A program made the position numbers and the translations under genes. A DNA stretch of 64,000 bases from Ignavibacteria bacterium (GTDB taxonomy: Bacteria; Bacteroidota; Ignavibacteria; Tepidaquicellales; Tepidaquicellaceae): assembly GCA_028714695.1 (NCBI GenBank), contig JAQTLX010000011.1, forward strand, positions 1 to 64,000, in the 5' to 3' direction. The notes under the pieces were generated by a model. That model did not search any database and was not told the origin of the DNA. It was given only the letters and a program-made list of their open reading frames with translations. Of the stretch, positions 36,046 to 45,813 are shown piece after piece (the stretch's first letter is position 1; each line of letters begins with the position of its first letter).

Positions 36046-36948
36046 ATGAAAAAGGGAAAGATATTAATTACAGGTTCTAACGGACTTCTGGGTCAGGCAA
36101 TTGTTTCAATATTTACAAGAGAATCGGATTTCGAACTTACTCTTACATCCGTCGAGGAACAATCAAATATAAATCTCAATTTCAATTATATTCAACTCGA
36201 CATTACCAATAAGGAAAAAACCAAGAAAGCAATTTCCGAAGTTTCCCCCGATGTTGTAATAAACTGCGCGGCGTTCACGGACGTTGACGCCTGCGAAACC
36301 GAAAGAGAACTATGCTGGAAACTCAACGTAGACGCCGTTAAGAATCTTATCATTGCGACACGACCGCATAATATTAAACTCGTGCATTTCTCTACGGATT
36401 ACGTTTTCGACGGAAAGAACGGACCCTATGACGAATCATCCGTTCCGAATCCGCTCTCTTTTTACGGACGCTCGAAACTTGCCGCGGAAAATGCCATAAC
36501 CATCAGCGGTACAAAACATGCAATCATAAGAACGATGGTTCTTTTCGGTATCGGGAATAAAGTTAAAGCCAATTTCGCAACCTGGCTTATTAATAAACTC
36601 TCCGCAGGCGAAATGATAAATATCGTCGATGACCAGATAGGCAACAGCACTATCGTCGATGACCTCGCCTACGGCACGCTGAAACTAATAGAATCCGAAA
36701 GAGAAGGGCTTTATAATATAGCCGGAAAAGATATCGAATCGCGGCTCGACTTTACATATAAACTGTGCGAAGTATTCGGTTACAAAAAAAGTCTTATATC
36801 CGTTATTAAAACCAAAGACCTGAACCAGCCCGCGCCAAGACCGCTGAACTCGGGTTTGATTACTCTGAAAGCACAGACCGAACTGGGTTTCGAACCAATG
36901 GATTCGGTCGAATCTCTGCAATTACTTAAATATCAAATGGGTTTTTAA
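36046..36948 (+). CDS. RmlD-like SDR (dTDP-4-dehydrorhamnose reductase family)
   Basis: 300 aa, extended short-chain dehydrogenase. NAD(P) motif: [15 protein letters not shown] (GxxGxxG). [15 protein letters not shown] and the catalytic triad region [15 protein letters not shown]...YGRSKLAAE (YxxxK) are typical of RmlD. In cells this reductase makes dTDP-L-rhamnose for surface polysaccharide, but no rmlABC genes are nearby, so the substrate is uncertain. It is co-directional with the kinase before and serS after. Confidence 0.85.
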   Translation: MKKGKILITGSNGLLGQAIVSIFTRESDFELTLTSVEEQSNINLNFNYIQLDITNKEKTKKAISEVSPDVVINCAAFTDVDACETERELCWKLNVDAVKNLIIATRPHNIKLVHFSTDYVFDGKNGPYDESSVPNPLSFYGRSKLAAENAITISGTKHAIIRTMVLFGIGNKVKANFATWLINKLSAGEMINIVDDQIGNSTIVDDLAYGTLKLIESEREGLYNIAGKDIESRLDFTYKLCEVFGYKKSLISVIKTKDLNQPAPRPLNSGLITLKAQTELGFEPMDSVESLQLLKYQMGF

Positions 36949-36962
36949 AATATTATTATAAT

Positions 36963-38237
36963 ATGTTAGACATCAAATTAATCAGGGATAATCCCGCACT
37001 CGTACTCGAAAAACTGAAACTCAGAAACGAAGATACTGCGGTCATTGGAAAAATTCAGGAAATCGATTCCAAAAGACTGGATGTTATAAAAAAAGCAGAT
37101 GCACTGAAAGAACTCAGGAATAAAGTATCGGATGAAATCGCCGTTATGAAAAAAGATAAACAGGACGCTTCCGAAAGAATCGCAGAGATGAAAAAAGTAT
37201 CCGACGAAGTGAAACAACTCGACGTTGAACTGCGGGACATCGAAACAGAGGTCGAAAAACTTCTTTATTATATTCCCGCCCTACCTGCCGACGGCATTCC
37301 TTACGGTAAATCTGCAGACGAAAATGTCGAACGCATTGTATGGGGAGAAAAAAAGAACTTCGACTTCAAAGTTAAAGACCATATTGAACTTTCCAAGAAA
37401 CTGGATATTCTCGATTTCGAACGCGGCGCTAAAATATCAGGCAGCGGTTTCCCGCTCTATAAAGGAAAAGGCGCGGGCATTGAACGCGCGTTAATAAATT
37501 TTATGCTCGATACTCATATCACTAAAGGATACCGCGAAGTGATGCCGCCTATTCTCGTTAATCGCGCCTCAATGGAAGCCGCCGAGAAGGTGCCTAAATT
37601 CGAAGATGATATGTACAGGATAAATGAAGATGACCTTTTCGCTATTCCCACAGCCGAAGTTCCCATAATAAATATACACCGCGACGAGATACTTAAGGAA
37701 GAAGAACTTCCCATGAAATACTGCGGATTCACAAACTGCTTCAGACGCGAAGCCGGCAGTTACGGTAAAGATACGAAAGGATTCCTCCGGGTGCACCAAT
37801 TCAATAAAGTGGAACTTGTAAACTTCTGCACACCCGAAACATCTTACGATGAAATGGAAAAAATGCTCGTTGATGCCTGCGCCATTCTTCAGGCATTAAA
37901 AATTCACTACAGGGTCATTGAACTGTGTACCGGCGATATCGGCTTCTCTGCGAGCAAATGCTATGATATTGAAGTTTGGTCGTATGCGGAAAACAAATGG
38001 CTTGAGGCGTCTTCTGTGAGCAACTGCACCGACTTCCAGAGCAGAAGGGCGAAAATAAGATATAAGAAAACTCTCGAAAACGGAAAAACAAAAACCGAAC
38101 TCGTTCATATTCTTAACGGCTCGGGACTCGCTACATCAAGACTAATGGTCGCGATGCTTGAAGCAAATCAGACTAAAGAAGGAAATATCATTGTTCCAGA
38201 AGTGCTGAGAAAATATACGGGATTTGACATCATTTGA
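36963..38237 (+). CDS. serS: Seryl-tRNA synthetase
   Basis: 424 aa, class II synthetase charging tRNA-Ser. The N-terminal 110 residues are the long antiparallel coiled coil that binds the tRNA extra arm ([20 protein letters not shown], rich in Lys/Glu heptads). Motif 2: [22 protein letters not shown]; motif 3: [20 protein letters not shown]. Length is normal. It is the last gene before a good terminator at 38266. Confidence 0.97.
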   Translation: MLDIKLIRDNPALVLEKLKLRNEDTAVIGKIQEIDSKRLDVIKKADALKELRNKVSDEIAVMKKDKQDASERIAEMKKVSDEVKQLDVELRDIETEVEKLLYYIPALPADGIPYGKSADENVERIVWGEKKNFDFKVKDHIELSKKLDILDFERGAKISGSGFPLYKGKGAGIERALINFMLDTHITKGYREVMPPILVNRASMEAAEKVPKFEDDMYRINEDDLFAIPTAEVPIINIHRDEILKEEELPMKYCGFTNCFRREAGSYGKDTKGFLRVHQFNKVELVNFCTPETSYDEMEKMLVDACAILQALKIHYRVIELCTGDIGFSASKCYDIEVWSYAENKWLEASSVSNCTDFQSRRAKIRYKKTLENGKTKTELVHILNGSGLATSRLMVAMLEANQTKEGNIIVPEVLRKYTGFDII

Positions 38238-38265
38238 GATTAAGAAATGAAATAAAAATAAAGAT

Positions 38266-38292
38266 AAAGCCGGAAAATACATTCCGGCTTTT
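38266..38292 (+). terminator. Intrinsic terminator after serS
   Basis: AAAGCCGGAA (38266-38275), loop AATACA, TTCCGGCTTTT: a stem of 10 bp with a T-tail. The A-rich left flank may also stop minus-strand transcription of the lipoprotein gene that ends at 38301. Confidence 0.88.
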
Positions 38293-38300
38293 CGTTAGCA

Positions 38301-38963
38301 CTATTTAATTAAAACCTTATCCTCCAGAAGTGTCTTTACCAGAGTCGTCGAAAATGAATTCGCTATGTCCTTTAAAGAAGTCGGATTAACCGTTTCTGAA
38401 ATCACCGAATAAATCAACTCTTCTTTGTTCAGGTCGAAAAGACCGCTTTCAAAATAAACAAGCGATGAAGTTGTGTAATATCCCGGTCCGTAAACTCTGT
38501 CGTAAGTCGAAATATAATAACGCCTGAACGGCATTGAATAATATCTCGGAGTCCAGTATGAATAACCCGGCTCGTAGTAACTGTCCTTCTTTATATCCTT
38601 TACGGAAATAACAAGTGCACCGTCGACTCCCATGTCTTTGACTGCCTTCATTAATATCTCTTCGCCTTCTTCTTCATTTTCTATTTTTCCCGTTTTGTTC
38701 GGGTCGAGCAGGTCGTTTGAGAACTTGTCGTATGAAGGAACCGCGTTAACTCCCTGGAGTTTGAGTTCGCTTACTATCTTGTCCTCCAGAACTCTTCTTG
38801 CAAACAAATTATCCTTGAAGACAGCCCACACAACAATTTTATTGTATTTTCTTGCGGCATAGCCGGGCTTCTGCCACGTATCATTAATGTATGTCAATGC
38901 CCCGCATGAATAAATAACGGACGAGATTATTAGTGCTGTTATGAACAATATTGCCTTTTTCAT
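38301..38963 (-). CDS. Putative lipoprotein (DUF4136-like)
   Basis: 220 aa. N-terminal signal with a lipobox-like VIYSC at Cys20, so probably a lipid-anchored envelope protein. The body resembles periplasmic proteins in which a family of short stress-related lipoproteins is predicted: GVDGALVISVKDIKKDSYYEPG, a Tyr/Pro-rich segment (YSYWTPRYYSMPFRRYYIST) and SSLVYFESGLFDLNKEELIYS. Function is unknown; the DUF4136 assignment is by appearance only. It lies 14 bp downstream of nuoJ on the same strand. Confidence 0.68.
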   Translation of the reverse strand: MKKAILFITALIISSVIYSCGALTYINDTWQKPGYAARKYNKIVVWAVFKDNLFARRVLEDKIVSELKLQGVNAVPSYDKFSNDLLDPNKTGKIENEEEGEEILMKAVKDMGVDGALVISVKDIKKDSYYEPGYSYWTPRYYSMPFRRYYISTYDRVYGPGYYTTSSLVYFESGLFDLNKEELIYSVISETVNPTSLKDIANSFSTTLVKTLLEDKVLIK

Positions 38964-38977
38964 ATTTTTGAAATTTT

Positions 38978-39484
38978 TTATTCGAACTTTTTCTTCGCAA
39001 GCATGATTGCCCCTACTACAGCAGCCAGAAGCATCATGCCCGCTGCAATTACCAGAAACGAATAGCCTGTAAATAAGAGTCTTCCCAGCGGCTCTGCCTG
39101 ACCGATTTTTTCCGCTCCGAAGTGCATTACCTTTGAAGTAAATCCGAAATAAACCGTCAGCCCGAGAAGCGCCATTAACAGTATTGCAAGAAGCGATGAA
39201 GTGATTTTTTTGTATGAATATTCTTCAGGATTGTTTCTATCTTCTCGTACGTTTAAAAGCATAATCACAAAAAGGAATAATACCATTATTGCTCCCATGT
39301 AAACGAGAATCTGTATGATTGCAATGAACTGCGCTTTCAGCAGCAGATATATTACCGCTACCATGAAGAAGTTCAGTATCAGAAATATTGCGCTGATAAT
39401 CGGATTCTTCCTTGTTATCATTATTACAGCAGTTACTATCGCTGCTATTCCGGCAATTAAAAAAATAATCGTTTCTGTGTTCAT
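38978..39484 (-). CDS. nuoJ: NADH-quinone oxidoreductase subunit J
   Basis: 168 aa, five predicted transmembrane helices, a membrane subunit of respiratory complex I. The segment AQFIAIIQILVYMGAIMVLF is the conserved NuoJ helix that lines the quinone/proton path. C-terminal residues are Lys-rich and cytosolic. Normally nuoJ lies between nuoI and nuoK; here it stands alone, upstream of a lipoprotein gene, with a TPR protein gene divergent from it. Other complex I subunits must be elsewhere, or this is a spare copy. Confidence 0.88.
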   Translation of the reverse strand: MNTETIIFLIAGIAAIVTAVIMITRKNPIISAIFLILNFFMVAVIYLLLKAQFIAIIQILVYMGAIMVLFLFVIMLLNVREDRNNPEEYSYKKITSSLLAILLMALLGLTVYFGFTSKVMHFGAEKIGQAEPLGRLLFTGYSFLVIAAGMMLLAAVVGAIMLAKKKFE

Positions 39485-39583
39485 TTTGTAATTATATTAT
39501 TTAAATATAAGTTATATAATACAAAATTTTAACTCAAATTTTTACCTTTTGAGTTAGACAACATAAATATATTTTTGGTTTAT

Positions 39584-41266
39584 ATGAATCGTAATATTTG
39601 TACAATATGGCTTTTGATTTTGTTCCTGTGCCCCATGAACATTTTTCCCCAGGACAGTACAGAGTATTCCGCTAATCAGGATGCTTTGAAATTCTTCGTT
39701 TCGGGAAAATCAGCCGAATTACGCGAAGACTTTAAGTCCGCTCTGGAAAATTATCGGACAGCGCTTAAATACGACAAGGCGCCCGGCATTTATTTTGCCA
39801 TCGCCAACGTTAACCTGAAAAACGGGAAATTGCAGGATGCGCTTCTGGAAATAAACAATGCGCTTAAAATCAGTCCTGATAACATCGATTATAAGACTCT
39901 TAAAGCAAATATTTATTACGGTACGGGCAAAATTGATATGGCGGTAGAACTGTATGAAAATATACTTGCTTCCGAACCAGAAAATGTTTTTATCTTGTAT
40001 TCGCTCGCGAGGTCATATCAGGAACTGAAGTCGCCTGACAAAGCAATCGTCATTTATGAGAAATTGACGGATGTTTACGGATTCGATTATGACGTTCTTA
40101 AACGAATGTTCGACATCTATCTGTCAAAGCAAAATTATCCGAAATGCGCCGAGACCCTTACGTATCTTATTAAACTCGATCCGTATAACACTTCCCTTAT
40201 GCTCGACCTTGCTTCAATGTACACAAGGCTCGACAGGGAAGACGACGCTAAAGTCATTTTTGAAAATCTCTCCGCCCTAAATCCGTCCGATAAACAGATT
40301 CAGGCGGAAATTGTCAAAATATATTTCAGAAAAAACCAGATTGAAAAAGGGTTCTCAGAATTTGCGAAAATAATCGGCAAAGAATCGCTCACTTTTCTCG
40401 AAAAAGTGCAATTGGGCGAAATGTATTTTAATATGGTTGCGCAGGACCCGAAAACAGCGGACGTCGTCGAATATATTTTTAGATATCTGAACGAAACAAA
40501 CCCGGATAACTGGCTGCCGTATTACTACCTCGGTCAGGTTGATCTGCTTAACAAAAAGAATGATGAGGCCGCCCTGAAATTTGTAAAAGGAATCGCTTAT
40601 GCCGATACTTCTCAGGAAGCGTACCTTCAGATAGGCTATGCTCTTTTCACTCTCGAAAAATACGAACAGGCAAAACCGATTATTGAAAAAGGTCTCGAAC
40701 TTTCTCCTAACGATTTCAGGATGAACTATTCTTACGCGCTCGTCCTACAGCGGCTCGGGAATCTTCCGAATGCAATTAAGTACTATGAAAACGCCCATAA
40801 GATAAATCCCGAAGACATCAGCGTCCTCTCTTCTCTGGCTCTTGCTTATAACAGCAACAAACAATACAGGGAATCGGATGCCGCCTACGATGAAGCGCTG
40901 AAACTCGATCCGGATAACGCGCTCATTCTCAACAATTACGCTTATAATCTGTCGACACGCGGTCAGGACCTTAACAAAGCGCTTGAAATGTCTAAAAGAG
41001 CAGTAAGGAAAGAACCAGGGAATCCATCATATCTCGATACGATGGGATGGATTTATTTCATGCTTAAAGATTATAAGGCGGCAAGAGATTATATAGAAAG
41101 AGCCGTGGCTGTAAACGGTTCGAATTCAGTGCTCCTTGAACACCTCGGTGATGCGCATAATGCACTGAAAGATTCACAGAAAGCCGTTTACTTCTGGAAA
41201 AAAGCGCTTGAACTCAATAAAGGCAATAAACAACTTGAAGATAAAATTAATTCTTTAAATCAATAA
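39584..41266 (+). CDS. Tetratricopeptide repeat protein
   Basis: 560 aa from ATG at 39584. A TTG three codons upstream is in frame but would put a non-typical MVYM before the signal peptide, so the ATG is preferred. Signal peptide: MNRNICTIWLLILFLCPMNI. The mature chain is at least 11 TPR units of 34 residues (for example AKSAELREDFKSALENYRTAL, with the A-x-G-x-Y and P-x-x spacing). Such periplasmic TPR proteins scaffold envelope complexes; a specific partner is unknown. It is followed by trxB 24 bp later. Confidence 0.85.
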   Translation: MNRNICTIWLLILFLCPMNIFPQDSTEYSANQDALKFFVSGKSAELREDFKSALENYRTALKYDKAPGIYFAIANVNLKNGKLQDALLEINNALKISPDNIDYKTLKANIYYGTGKIDMAVELYENILASEPENVFILYSLARSYQELKSPDKAIVIYEKLTDVYGFDYDVLKRMFDIYLSKQNYPKCAETLTYLIKLDPYNTSLMLDLASMYTRLDREDDAKVIFENLSALNPSDKQIQAEIVKIYFRKNQIEKGFSEFAKIIGKESLTFLEKVQLGEMYFNMVAQDPKTADVVEYIFRYLNETNPDNWLPYYYLGQVDLLNKKNDEAALKFVKGIAYADTSQEAYLQIGYALFTLEKYEQAKPIIEKGLELSPNDFRMNYSYALVLQRLGNLPNAIKYYENAHKINPEDISVLSSLALAYNSNKQYRESDAAYDEALKLDPDNALILNNYAYNLSTRGQDLNKALEMSKRAVRKEPGNPSYLDTMGWIYFMLKDYKAARDYIERAVAVNGSNSVLLEHLGDAHNALKDSQKAVYFWKKALELNKGNKQLEDKINSLNQ

Positions 41267-41290
41267 ACATATTAGAAAGGAAATTTTGAA

Positions 41291-42241
41291 ATGTCTCAGA
41301 GAGGACAACATAAAGTAATTATTATCGGTACCGGACCTGCAGGTCTTACAGCCGCTATTTATACTGCCAGAGCAAACCTTGAACCTATTATTTTCGAAGG
41401 TTCACAGCCCGGCGGACAACTTATGATTACTACGGATATTGAAAACTATCCCGGATTCGAAAAAGGAATTGCAGGACCCGAATTGATGGATGTAATGAGA
41501 AAACAGGCACAGAGATTCGGAGCACAGAGTTTCTTTAAAACAATTAATAAAGTTGACTTCACGTCAAAGCCTCTTAAAGTCTGGGCTGACGATAATACTG
41601 AATATACTGCGGATACCGTCATTATTGCCACAGGCGCATCTGCCAAATATCTCGGACTTGAATCCGAAAAAACATATATGGGTGCCGGCGTTTCGGCTTG
41701 CGCGACCTGCGACGGATTTTTCTTTAAAAATCAAAAAGTCGTTGTAGTAGGCGGCGGAGATACCGCTATGGAAGAAGCCAACTATCTGACACATCATGCT
41801 TCGGAAGTGCTGCTCATTCACAGAAGAGAAGGATTCAGAGCATCGAAAATCATGCTCGAAAGAGTTCAGAAAAATCCGAAAATTAAATTTGCTCTCAATA
41901 GCGTAATAGAAGAAATTGTAGGAAAGGTTGAAGGCACAAGAAAAATCGTTACAGGAATAAATCTGAAGAATGTAAAAACAGGCGAAGTGGTGTTCCATCC
42001 CTGCGAAGGCGTGTTCATTGCCATCGGACACGAACCTAATACGAAATTCCTCAAAGGTATTCTCGATATGGACGAAGTCGGATATCTGAAAACAGCAAAA
42101 TCATCCATGAAAACTAATATCGAAGGCGTTTTTGCTTGCGGCGACGCGCAGGATTCAACTTACCGACAGGCAATTTCAGCAGCCGGTACAGGATGTATGG
42201 CTGCCATCGATGCCGAAAGATTCCTCGAAGCAATGGAATAA
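41291..42241 (+). CDS. trxB: Thioredoxin-disulfide reductase
   Basis: 316 aa, FAD/NADPH enzyme that reduces thioredoxin. FAD motif GTGPAGLTAA near residue 13; the redox disulfide in SACATCDGFFF (CxxC near 135-139); NADPH motif GGGDTAMEEANYL; C-terminal FAD motif GVFACGDAQD. Length matches low-molecular-weight TrxB. AGAAAGGA just upstream of the ATG is a good ribosome binding site. It supports the thiol-redox system together with the BshA gene further right. Confidence 0.96.
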   Translation: MSQRGQHKVIIIGTGPAGLTAAIYTARANLEPIIFEGSQPGGQLMITTDIENYPGFEKGIAGPELMDVMRKQAQRFGAQSFFKTINKVDFTSKPLKVWADDNTEYTADTVIIATGASAKYLGLESEKTYMGAGVSACATCDGFFFKNQKVVVVGGGDTAMEEANYLTHHASEVLLIHRREGFRASKIMLERVQKNPKIKFALNSVIEEIVGKVEGTRKIVTGINLKNVKTGEVVFHPCEGVFIAIGHEPNTKFLKGILDMDEVGYLKTAKSSMKTNIEGVFACGDAQDSTYRQAISAAGTGCMAAIDAERFLEAME

Positions 42242-42265
42242 TATTTTCTTTTCAAGTATAAATTG

Positions 42266-42293
42266 AAGCCGTTCTTCCCGAACGGCTTTTTTT
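42266..42293 (+). terminator. Intrinsic terminator after trxB
   Basis: AAGCCGTTC (42266-42274), loop TTCCC, GAACGGCTT followed by a run of T (42287-42293). Confidence 0.92.
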
Positions 42294-42353
42294 ATGCCGT
42301 TATATAAATTTTATCTCGGCTTTTTTTGTTACAATTCTAACAAATAAAATCAT

Positions 42354-43505
42354 ATGGCATTTTATCATAAACTCGGCAAAATACCGCAAAAAAGGCACAC
42401 ACAGTTCAAACAGCCTGACGGAAGTTTGTATTACGAAGAACTGTTTTCAACTATTGGTTTCGACAGCATACTTTCAAATGCTTACCATATAAACCCGCCC
42501 GCTAAAATCGACAGCATCGAAAAAATAATTATTGATGCATCGCCCGAAGAATGGGAAGTCGGACTGCGCCCTTATCATTTCAGAACAAACGATCTGAAAG
42601 TGGAATCCGATTTTCTGTCGGGAAGAAAGCCGCTGCTCTTTAACAGCGATGTCGTTATGAGCGTATGCAGACCGAAAGCACAAGCGGATTATTTTTATAA
42701 AAACGCGGCATGCGATGAACTGATTTTTGTACACGAAGGCGAAGGAACTCTTGAATCGAATTTCGGTTTTCTGAACTATAAAAAAGGCGATTATATCGTT
42801 ATCCCCAGAAGCATCACTTACAGACTTGTTCACAAAACTTCTTCACGCCTTCTGATTTTCGAAGCCGCAGGTCATATCAAAACTCCTAAACGTTACAGAA
42901 ATGAATTCGGACAACTGCTCGAACATTCGCCGTACTGCGAAAGAGATATAAGAGTGCCAGAAGAACTTTTCACTTCTTCCGAAAAAGGCGATTATAAAGT
43001 GATGATAAAGAAAGAAAGAAAAATATATTCCGTTCATTATGATTTTCATCCTTTCGATGTTGCAGGATATGACGGTTATTATTATCCGTGGATTTTTAAT
43101 ATTGACGATTTCATGCCGATAACAGGAATGATTCATATGCCGCCGCCGGTTCACCAGACATTTGAAGCGCCAGGTTTTGTAATATGTTCATTTGTTTCGC
43201 GCCTGCTTGACTATCATCCGCTGTCCATACCCGTGCCGTACAGCCACAGCAATGTTGACAGCGATGAAGTTCTTTATTATGCCGATGGAAATTTCTTCAG
43301 CAGAAAAGGAATTGAATACGCGTCAATAAGTCTCCATCCGGGCGGACTTACTCACGGACCTCATCCCGGAACGGTTGAAACAGCACTCGGTAAACTTGAA
43401 ACCGCAGAAACCGCGGTTATGATGGATACTTTCAAACCGTTGAAACTCACAAACTTTGCCCGTGAGTTGAATGACGAAGATTATTATCTCAGTTGGAAGG
43501 AGTAA
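42354..43505 (+). CDS. hmgA: Homogentisate 1,2-dioxygenase
   Basis: 383 aa. Cleaves homogentisate with O2 to maleylacetoacetate, in tyrosine/phenylalanine breakdown. The N-terminal YHKLGKIPQKRHTQF and PDGSLYYEELF segments are highly characteristic; cupin-fold iron ligands are expected around DEVLYYADGNF and LHPGGLTHGPHPG. Slightly shorter than the roughly 430-residue human enzyme but typical of bacterial ones. There are no neighbouring maleylacetoacetate isomerase or fumarylacetoacetase genes. It indicates that oxygen is available at least sometimes. Confidence 0.93.
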   Translation: MAFYHKLGKIPQKRHTQFKQPDGSLYYEELFSTIGFDSILSNAYHINPPAKIDSIEKIIIDASPEEWEVGLRPYHFRTNDLKVESDFLSGRKPLLFNSDVVMSVCRPKAQADYFYKNAACDELIFVHEGEGTLESNFGFLNYKKGDYIVIPRSITYRLVHKTSSRLLIFEAAGHIKTPKRYRNEFGQLLEHSPYCERDIRVPEELFTSSEKGDYKVMIKKERKIYSVHYDFHPFDVAGYDGYYYPWIFNIDDFMPITGMIHMPPPVHQTFEAPGFVICSFVSRLLDYHPLSIPVPYSHSNVDSDEVLYYADGNFFSRKGIEYASISLHPGGLTHGPHPGTVETALGKLETAETAVMMDTFKPLKLTNFARELNDEDYYLSWKE

Positions 43506-43512
43506 TGTGTGT

Positions 43513-43857
43513 TTATATTATCAGTATGTTGCTCGCGGCTGACCTGAATTCGCTTTTTTTCATTATGCTGTCGCAGCCTGCTCTGAAAACCTTTTCGCGC
43601 ACGTCATCCGTTATTTCGGATTTTACCGCTATGATTTTTTTGTTCGGCTGCATTCCTTCGCCTCTGAATTTTTTAATCAATTCAAGTTTCCCTTCAAAAT
43701 CATCGTCAAGGTCTATCAAAATGAAATCAGTATAAATGTCGTTCACATCGTCCGTGAACGTAATCTGATGGTTTAGTTTTGTTATAGTCAGTGTAACTAT
43801 GTTTAAATAATCTCTGAATTCCCTGTCGGAGGAAATCATTAAAATTTTTCTCGTCAT
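43513..43857 (-). CDS. Degenerate CheY-like receiver protein
   Basis: 114 aa, one receiver-like domain. The N-terminal strand reads ILMISSDREF where active receivers have two acidic residues (usually VDDD), so only one of the pair remains. FILIDLDDDF has an Asp where the phosphorylated residue lies, and MKKSEF aligns with the conserved Lys loop. Probably a poorly phosphorylated or phosphorylation-independent receiver. It ends 8 bp from the convergent hmgA stop and starts 3 bp downstream of the CBS gene. Confidence 0.72.
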   Translation of the reverse strand: MTRKILMISSDREFRDYLNIVTLTITKLNHQITFTDDVNDIYTDFILIDLDDDFEGKLELIKKFRGEGMQPNKKIIAVKSEITDDVREKVFRAGCDSIMKKSEFRSAASNILII

Positions 43858-43860
43858 GTG

Positions 43861-44292
43861 TTAACCGTTATACTGTATATACGTATTTAATAAATCGATT
43901 TTTTCGTCTTTGAGTTTAACGTCATGAAGCATCAGGTCGCGCATAGAAACAAGCCCCATAAGTTTGTTATCTTCAACAACCGGCATATGTCTTATCTTCT
44001 GCTGCTTCATAATGTGCAGACAGTATTCCGGCGTATCGCTTGCCTCGACTATAATCACATCTTTAGTCATAACGTCATCAATTATTGTTTTGTTAAGGTC
44101 GAGGTTTTTCACTATGCACCGCCTTAGCAAATCCCTCTCCGAAAACAGCCCGAGAAGTCCCAGCGCATTATCGAGAATCGGCACCGCGCCGATATTGTGC
44201 AAATCCATGAACTTTGTTACATCGAATACGCTCATTCCCGAACGTACGAACAGCAGCCTTTTGTCTGCTAAAAATTCTTTTAAATTTTTCAT
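43861..44292 (-). CDS. CBS-domain pair protein
   Basis: 143 aa, two CBS domains and nothing else. First pair element: MSVFDVTKFMDLHNIGAVPILD...LLGLFSERDLLRR; second: VMTKDVIIVEASDTPEYCLHIMKQQKIRHMPVVED...GLVSMRDLM. Stand-alone CBS pairs usually bind adenine nucleotides (AMP, ATP, SAM) and sense energy state. It is directly upstream of the degenerate receiver in the same orientation, so the two may act together. Confidence 0.88.
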   Translation of the reverse strand: MKNLKEFLADKRLLFVRSGMSVFDVTKFMDLHNIGAVPILDNALGLLGLFSERDLLRRCIVKNLDLNKTIIDDVMTKDVIIVEASDTPEYCLHIMKQQKIRHMPVVEDNKLMGLVSMRDLMLHDVKLKDEKIDLLNTYIQYNG

Positions 44293-44527
44293 TCCGTGTT
44301 CCTTTCAACTATCAATCAAGATAAATAAATAGATTTATTATTGCAAGATTACCCGGATAATTTGTTTAACCACTCCGGATACAAAAAGGTTGAAATATCA
44401 AAAATTAAAAATAAAATATCAAAAATACATTTGAAAAATCAAATATCCTTTTATTCAATGATACGATAACCATTCTTAATTTTTAATTGTAATTTTGCAC
44501 CTGCACTCTTCAATGAAAACAGCCTAT

Positions 44528-44555
44528 AAAAAAAGCCGTGTCTTTACACGGCTTT
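44528..44555 (-). terminator. Intrinsic terminator after panD
   Basis: On the minus strand: AAAGCCGTGT, loop AAAG, ACACGGCTTT followed by T-run (44528-44534 reads as T on that strand). It lies 23 bp past the panD stop and closes the panD-panC-accD unit. Confidence 0.9.
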
Positions 44556-44577
44556 ATAGTTCTGTTTAAAATGATTT

Positions 44578-44931
44578 CTACGCTTTTTTTATCTTGTTGT
44601 TCTTATCCACAAACACTTTCACGGGTTTGAATTTCTTTAATTCCGCTTCGTCATATAATCCATAACTTATGATTATTACCTGGTCGCCTACCGCTCCCAG
44701 TCTTGCTGCCGCACCGTTCAGACACACAACTCCGCTGTTTCGCTTTCCCGGAATCAGATAAGTCTCGAACCTCGAACCGTTGTTTACGTTTACAATCTGT
44801 ACCCTCTCATACGGAATCATCCCCGCCGCATCCATCAACACAGTGTCAAGCGTCAGACTTCCTTCATAATATAATTCAGCCTGTGTTATGTGTGCCCGGT
44901 GTATTTTGGATTTGCACATTATCCTTTGCAT
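44578..44931 (-). CDS. panD: Aspartate 1-decarboxylase precursor
   Basis: 117 aa. Makes beta-alanine from aspartate for pantothenate. The proenzyme self-cleaves at Gly24-Ser25 (YYEGSLTLD), leaving a pyruvoyl group. KSKIHRA and [21 protein letters not shown] are conserved. Length is normal for the family. Fifteen bp downstream of panC. Confidence 0.96.
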   Translation of the reverse strand: MQRIMCKSKIHRAHITQAELYYEGSLTLDTVLMDAAGMIPYERVQIVNVNNGSRFETYLIPGKRNSGVVCLNGAAARLGAVGDQVIIISYGLYDEAELKKFKPVKVFVDKNNKIKKA

Positions 44932-44946
44932 TGCCTTGTTTATCCT

Positions 44947-45813
44947 TTAAATTTTCTTTGTAAATAAAATGTTGTCAATTAATCTTGTCTTGCCGAAAAA
45001 TGCTGCCAGCGATATCAACACTTCTCCTTCGTAATCGCTGAGGTCATCAATCTTTTTCAGCAGATAATTATCCGTTATTGCAATATACTGTAACGAACAA
45101 TCGGGCGTTTTCGTTTCAATATATTCCTTCATTTCCCTCTTCAAAGTCTTCGCATCTTCGTAATCACCCGTTAAAATCTTGTTTTTTGCCACATTTAGAA
45201 CTTCATTCAAGATTGTTGCTTCGTTTCTGTGCTTATCGCTTAAATAAACATTTCTCGAACTCATCGCCAGTCCGCTTTCTTCTCTTAATGTTTCGCAGAC
45301 CTTTATTTCTACATCGACATTTAAATCGGAAACCATCTTGCTCAGTATTGCTACCTGCTGCGCATCCTTCTGACCGAAATATGCAAAATGAGGTTTTGTG
45401 ATATTGAAAAACTTCATCACTACAGTCGCTACTCCCGTAAAATGTCCGGGTCTGTATTTACCTTCAAGCCTCTCGGATAAATCATTTACGTTCACAAATG
45501 TCTTATAATTTTCTCCGTAAACTTCATCGGGTTCGGGATTAAAAATATAATCCACACCCGCCTGCTTGCATACGTAATAATCCCTCATGAAATCGCGCGG
45601 ATATTTTTCGAAGTCCTCTCCGGGAAGAAATTGTACAGGATTAACGAATATACTTGTTATAAGAATATCGCATTCGTCTTTTGCGGCAATCATCAGATTA
45701 ACATGCCCTTCATGCAGATATCCCATTGTCGGAACAAAACCTATATTCCTGCCTGTCCTGCGAAGGAATTCGGCAATCTCCTGCATTGCCTTTATGTTTT
45801 TTATAACTTTCAA
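44947..45813 (-). CDS. panC: Pantothenate synthetase
   Basis: 288 aa. Joins pantoate and beta-alanine with ATP. Signature: FVPTMGYLHEGHVNLM (HxGH nucleotide motif); SSRNVYLS and FGQKDAQQVAIL are further conserved parts of the active site. Its start overlaps the accD stop by 4 bp, so it is translationally coupled to accD; panB is not in the window. Confidence 0.96.
   Translation of the reverse strand: MKVIKNIKAMQEIAEFLRRTGRNIGFVPTMGYLHEGHVNLMIAAKDECDILITSIFVNPVQFLPGEDFEKYPRDFMRDYYVCKQAGVDYIFNPEPDEVYGENYKTFVNVNDLSERLEGKYRPGHFTGVATVVMKFFNITKPHFAYFGQKDAQQVAILSKMVSDLNVDVEIKVCETLREESGLAMSSRNVYLSDKHRNEATILNEVLNVAKNKILTGDYEDAKTLKREMKEYIETKTPDCSLQYIAITDNYLLKKIDDLSDYEGEVLISLAAFFGKTRLIDNILFTKKI

Noticed and set aside
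39575-39583. TTG start for the TPR protein
   Set aside because: The ATG at 39584 begins a better signal peptide; no ribosome binding site supports the TTG.
44293-44577. tRNA or small RNA between the CBS gene and panD
   Set aside because: Only a terminator (44528-44555) and AT-rich DNA are visible; no cloverleaf arms found.
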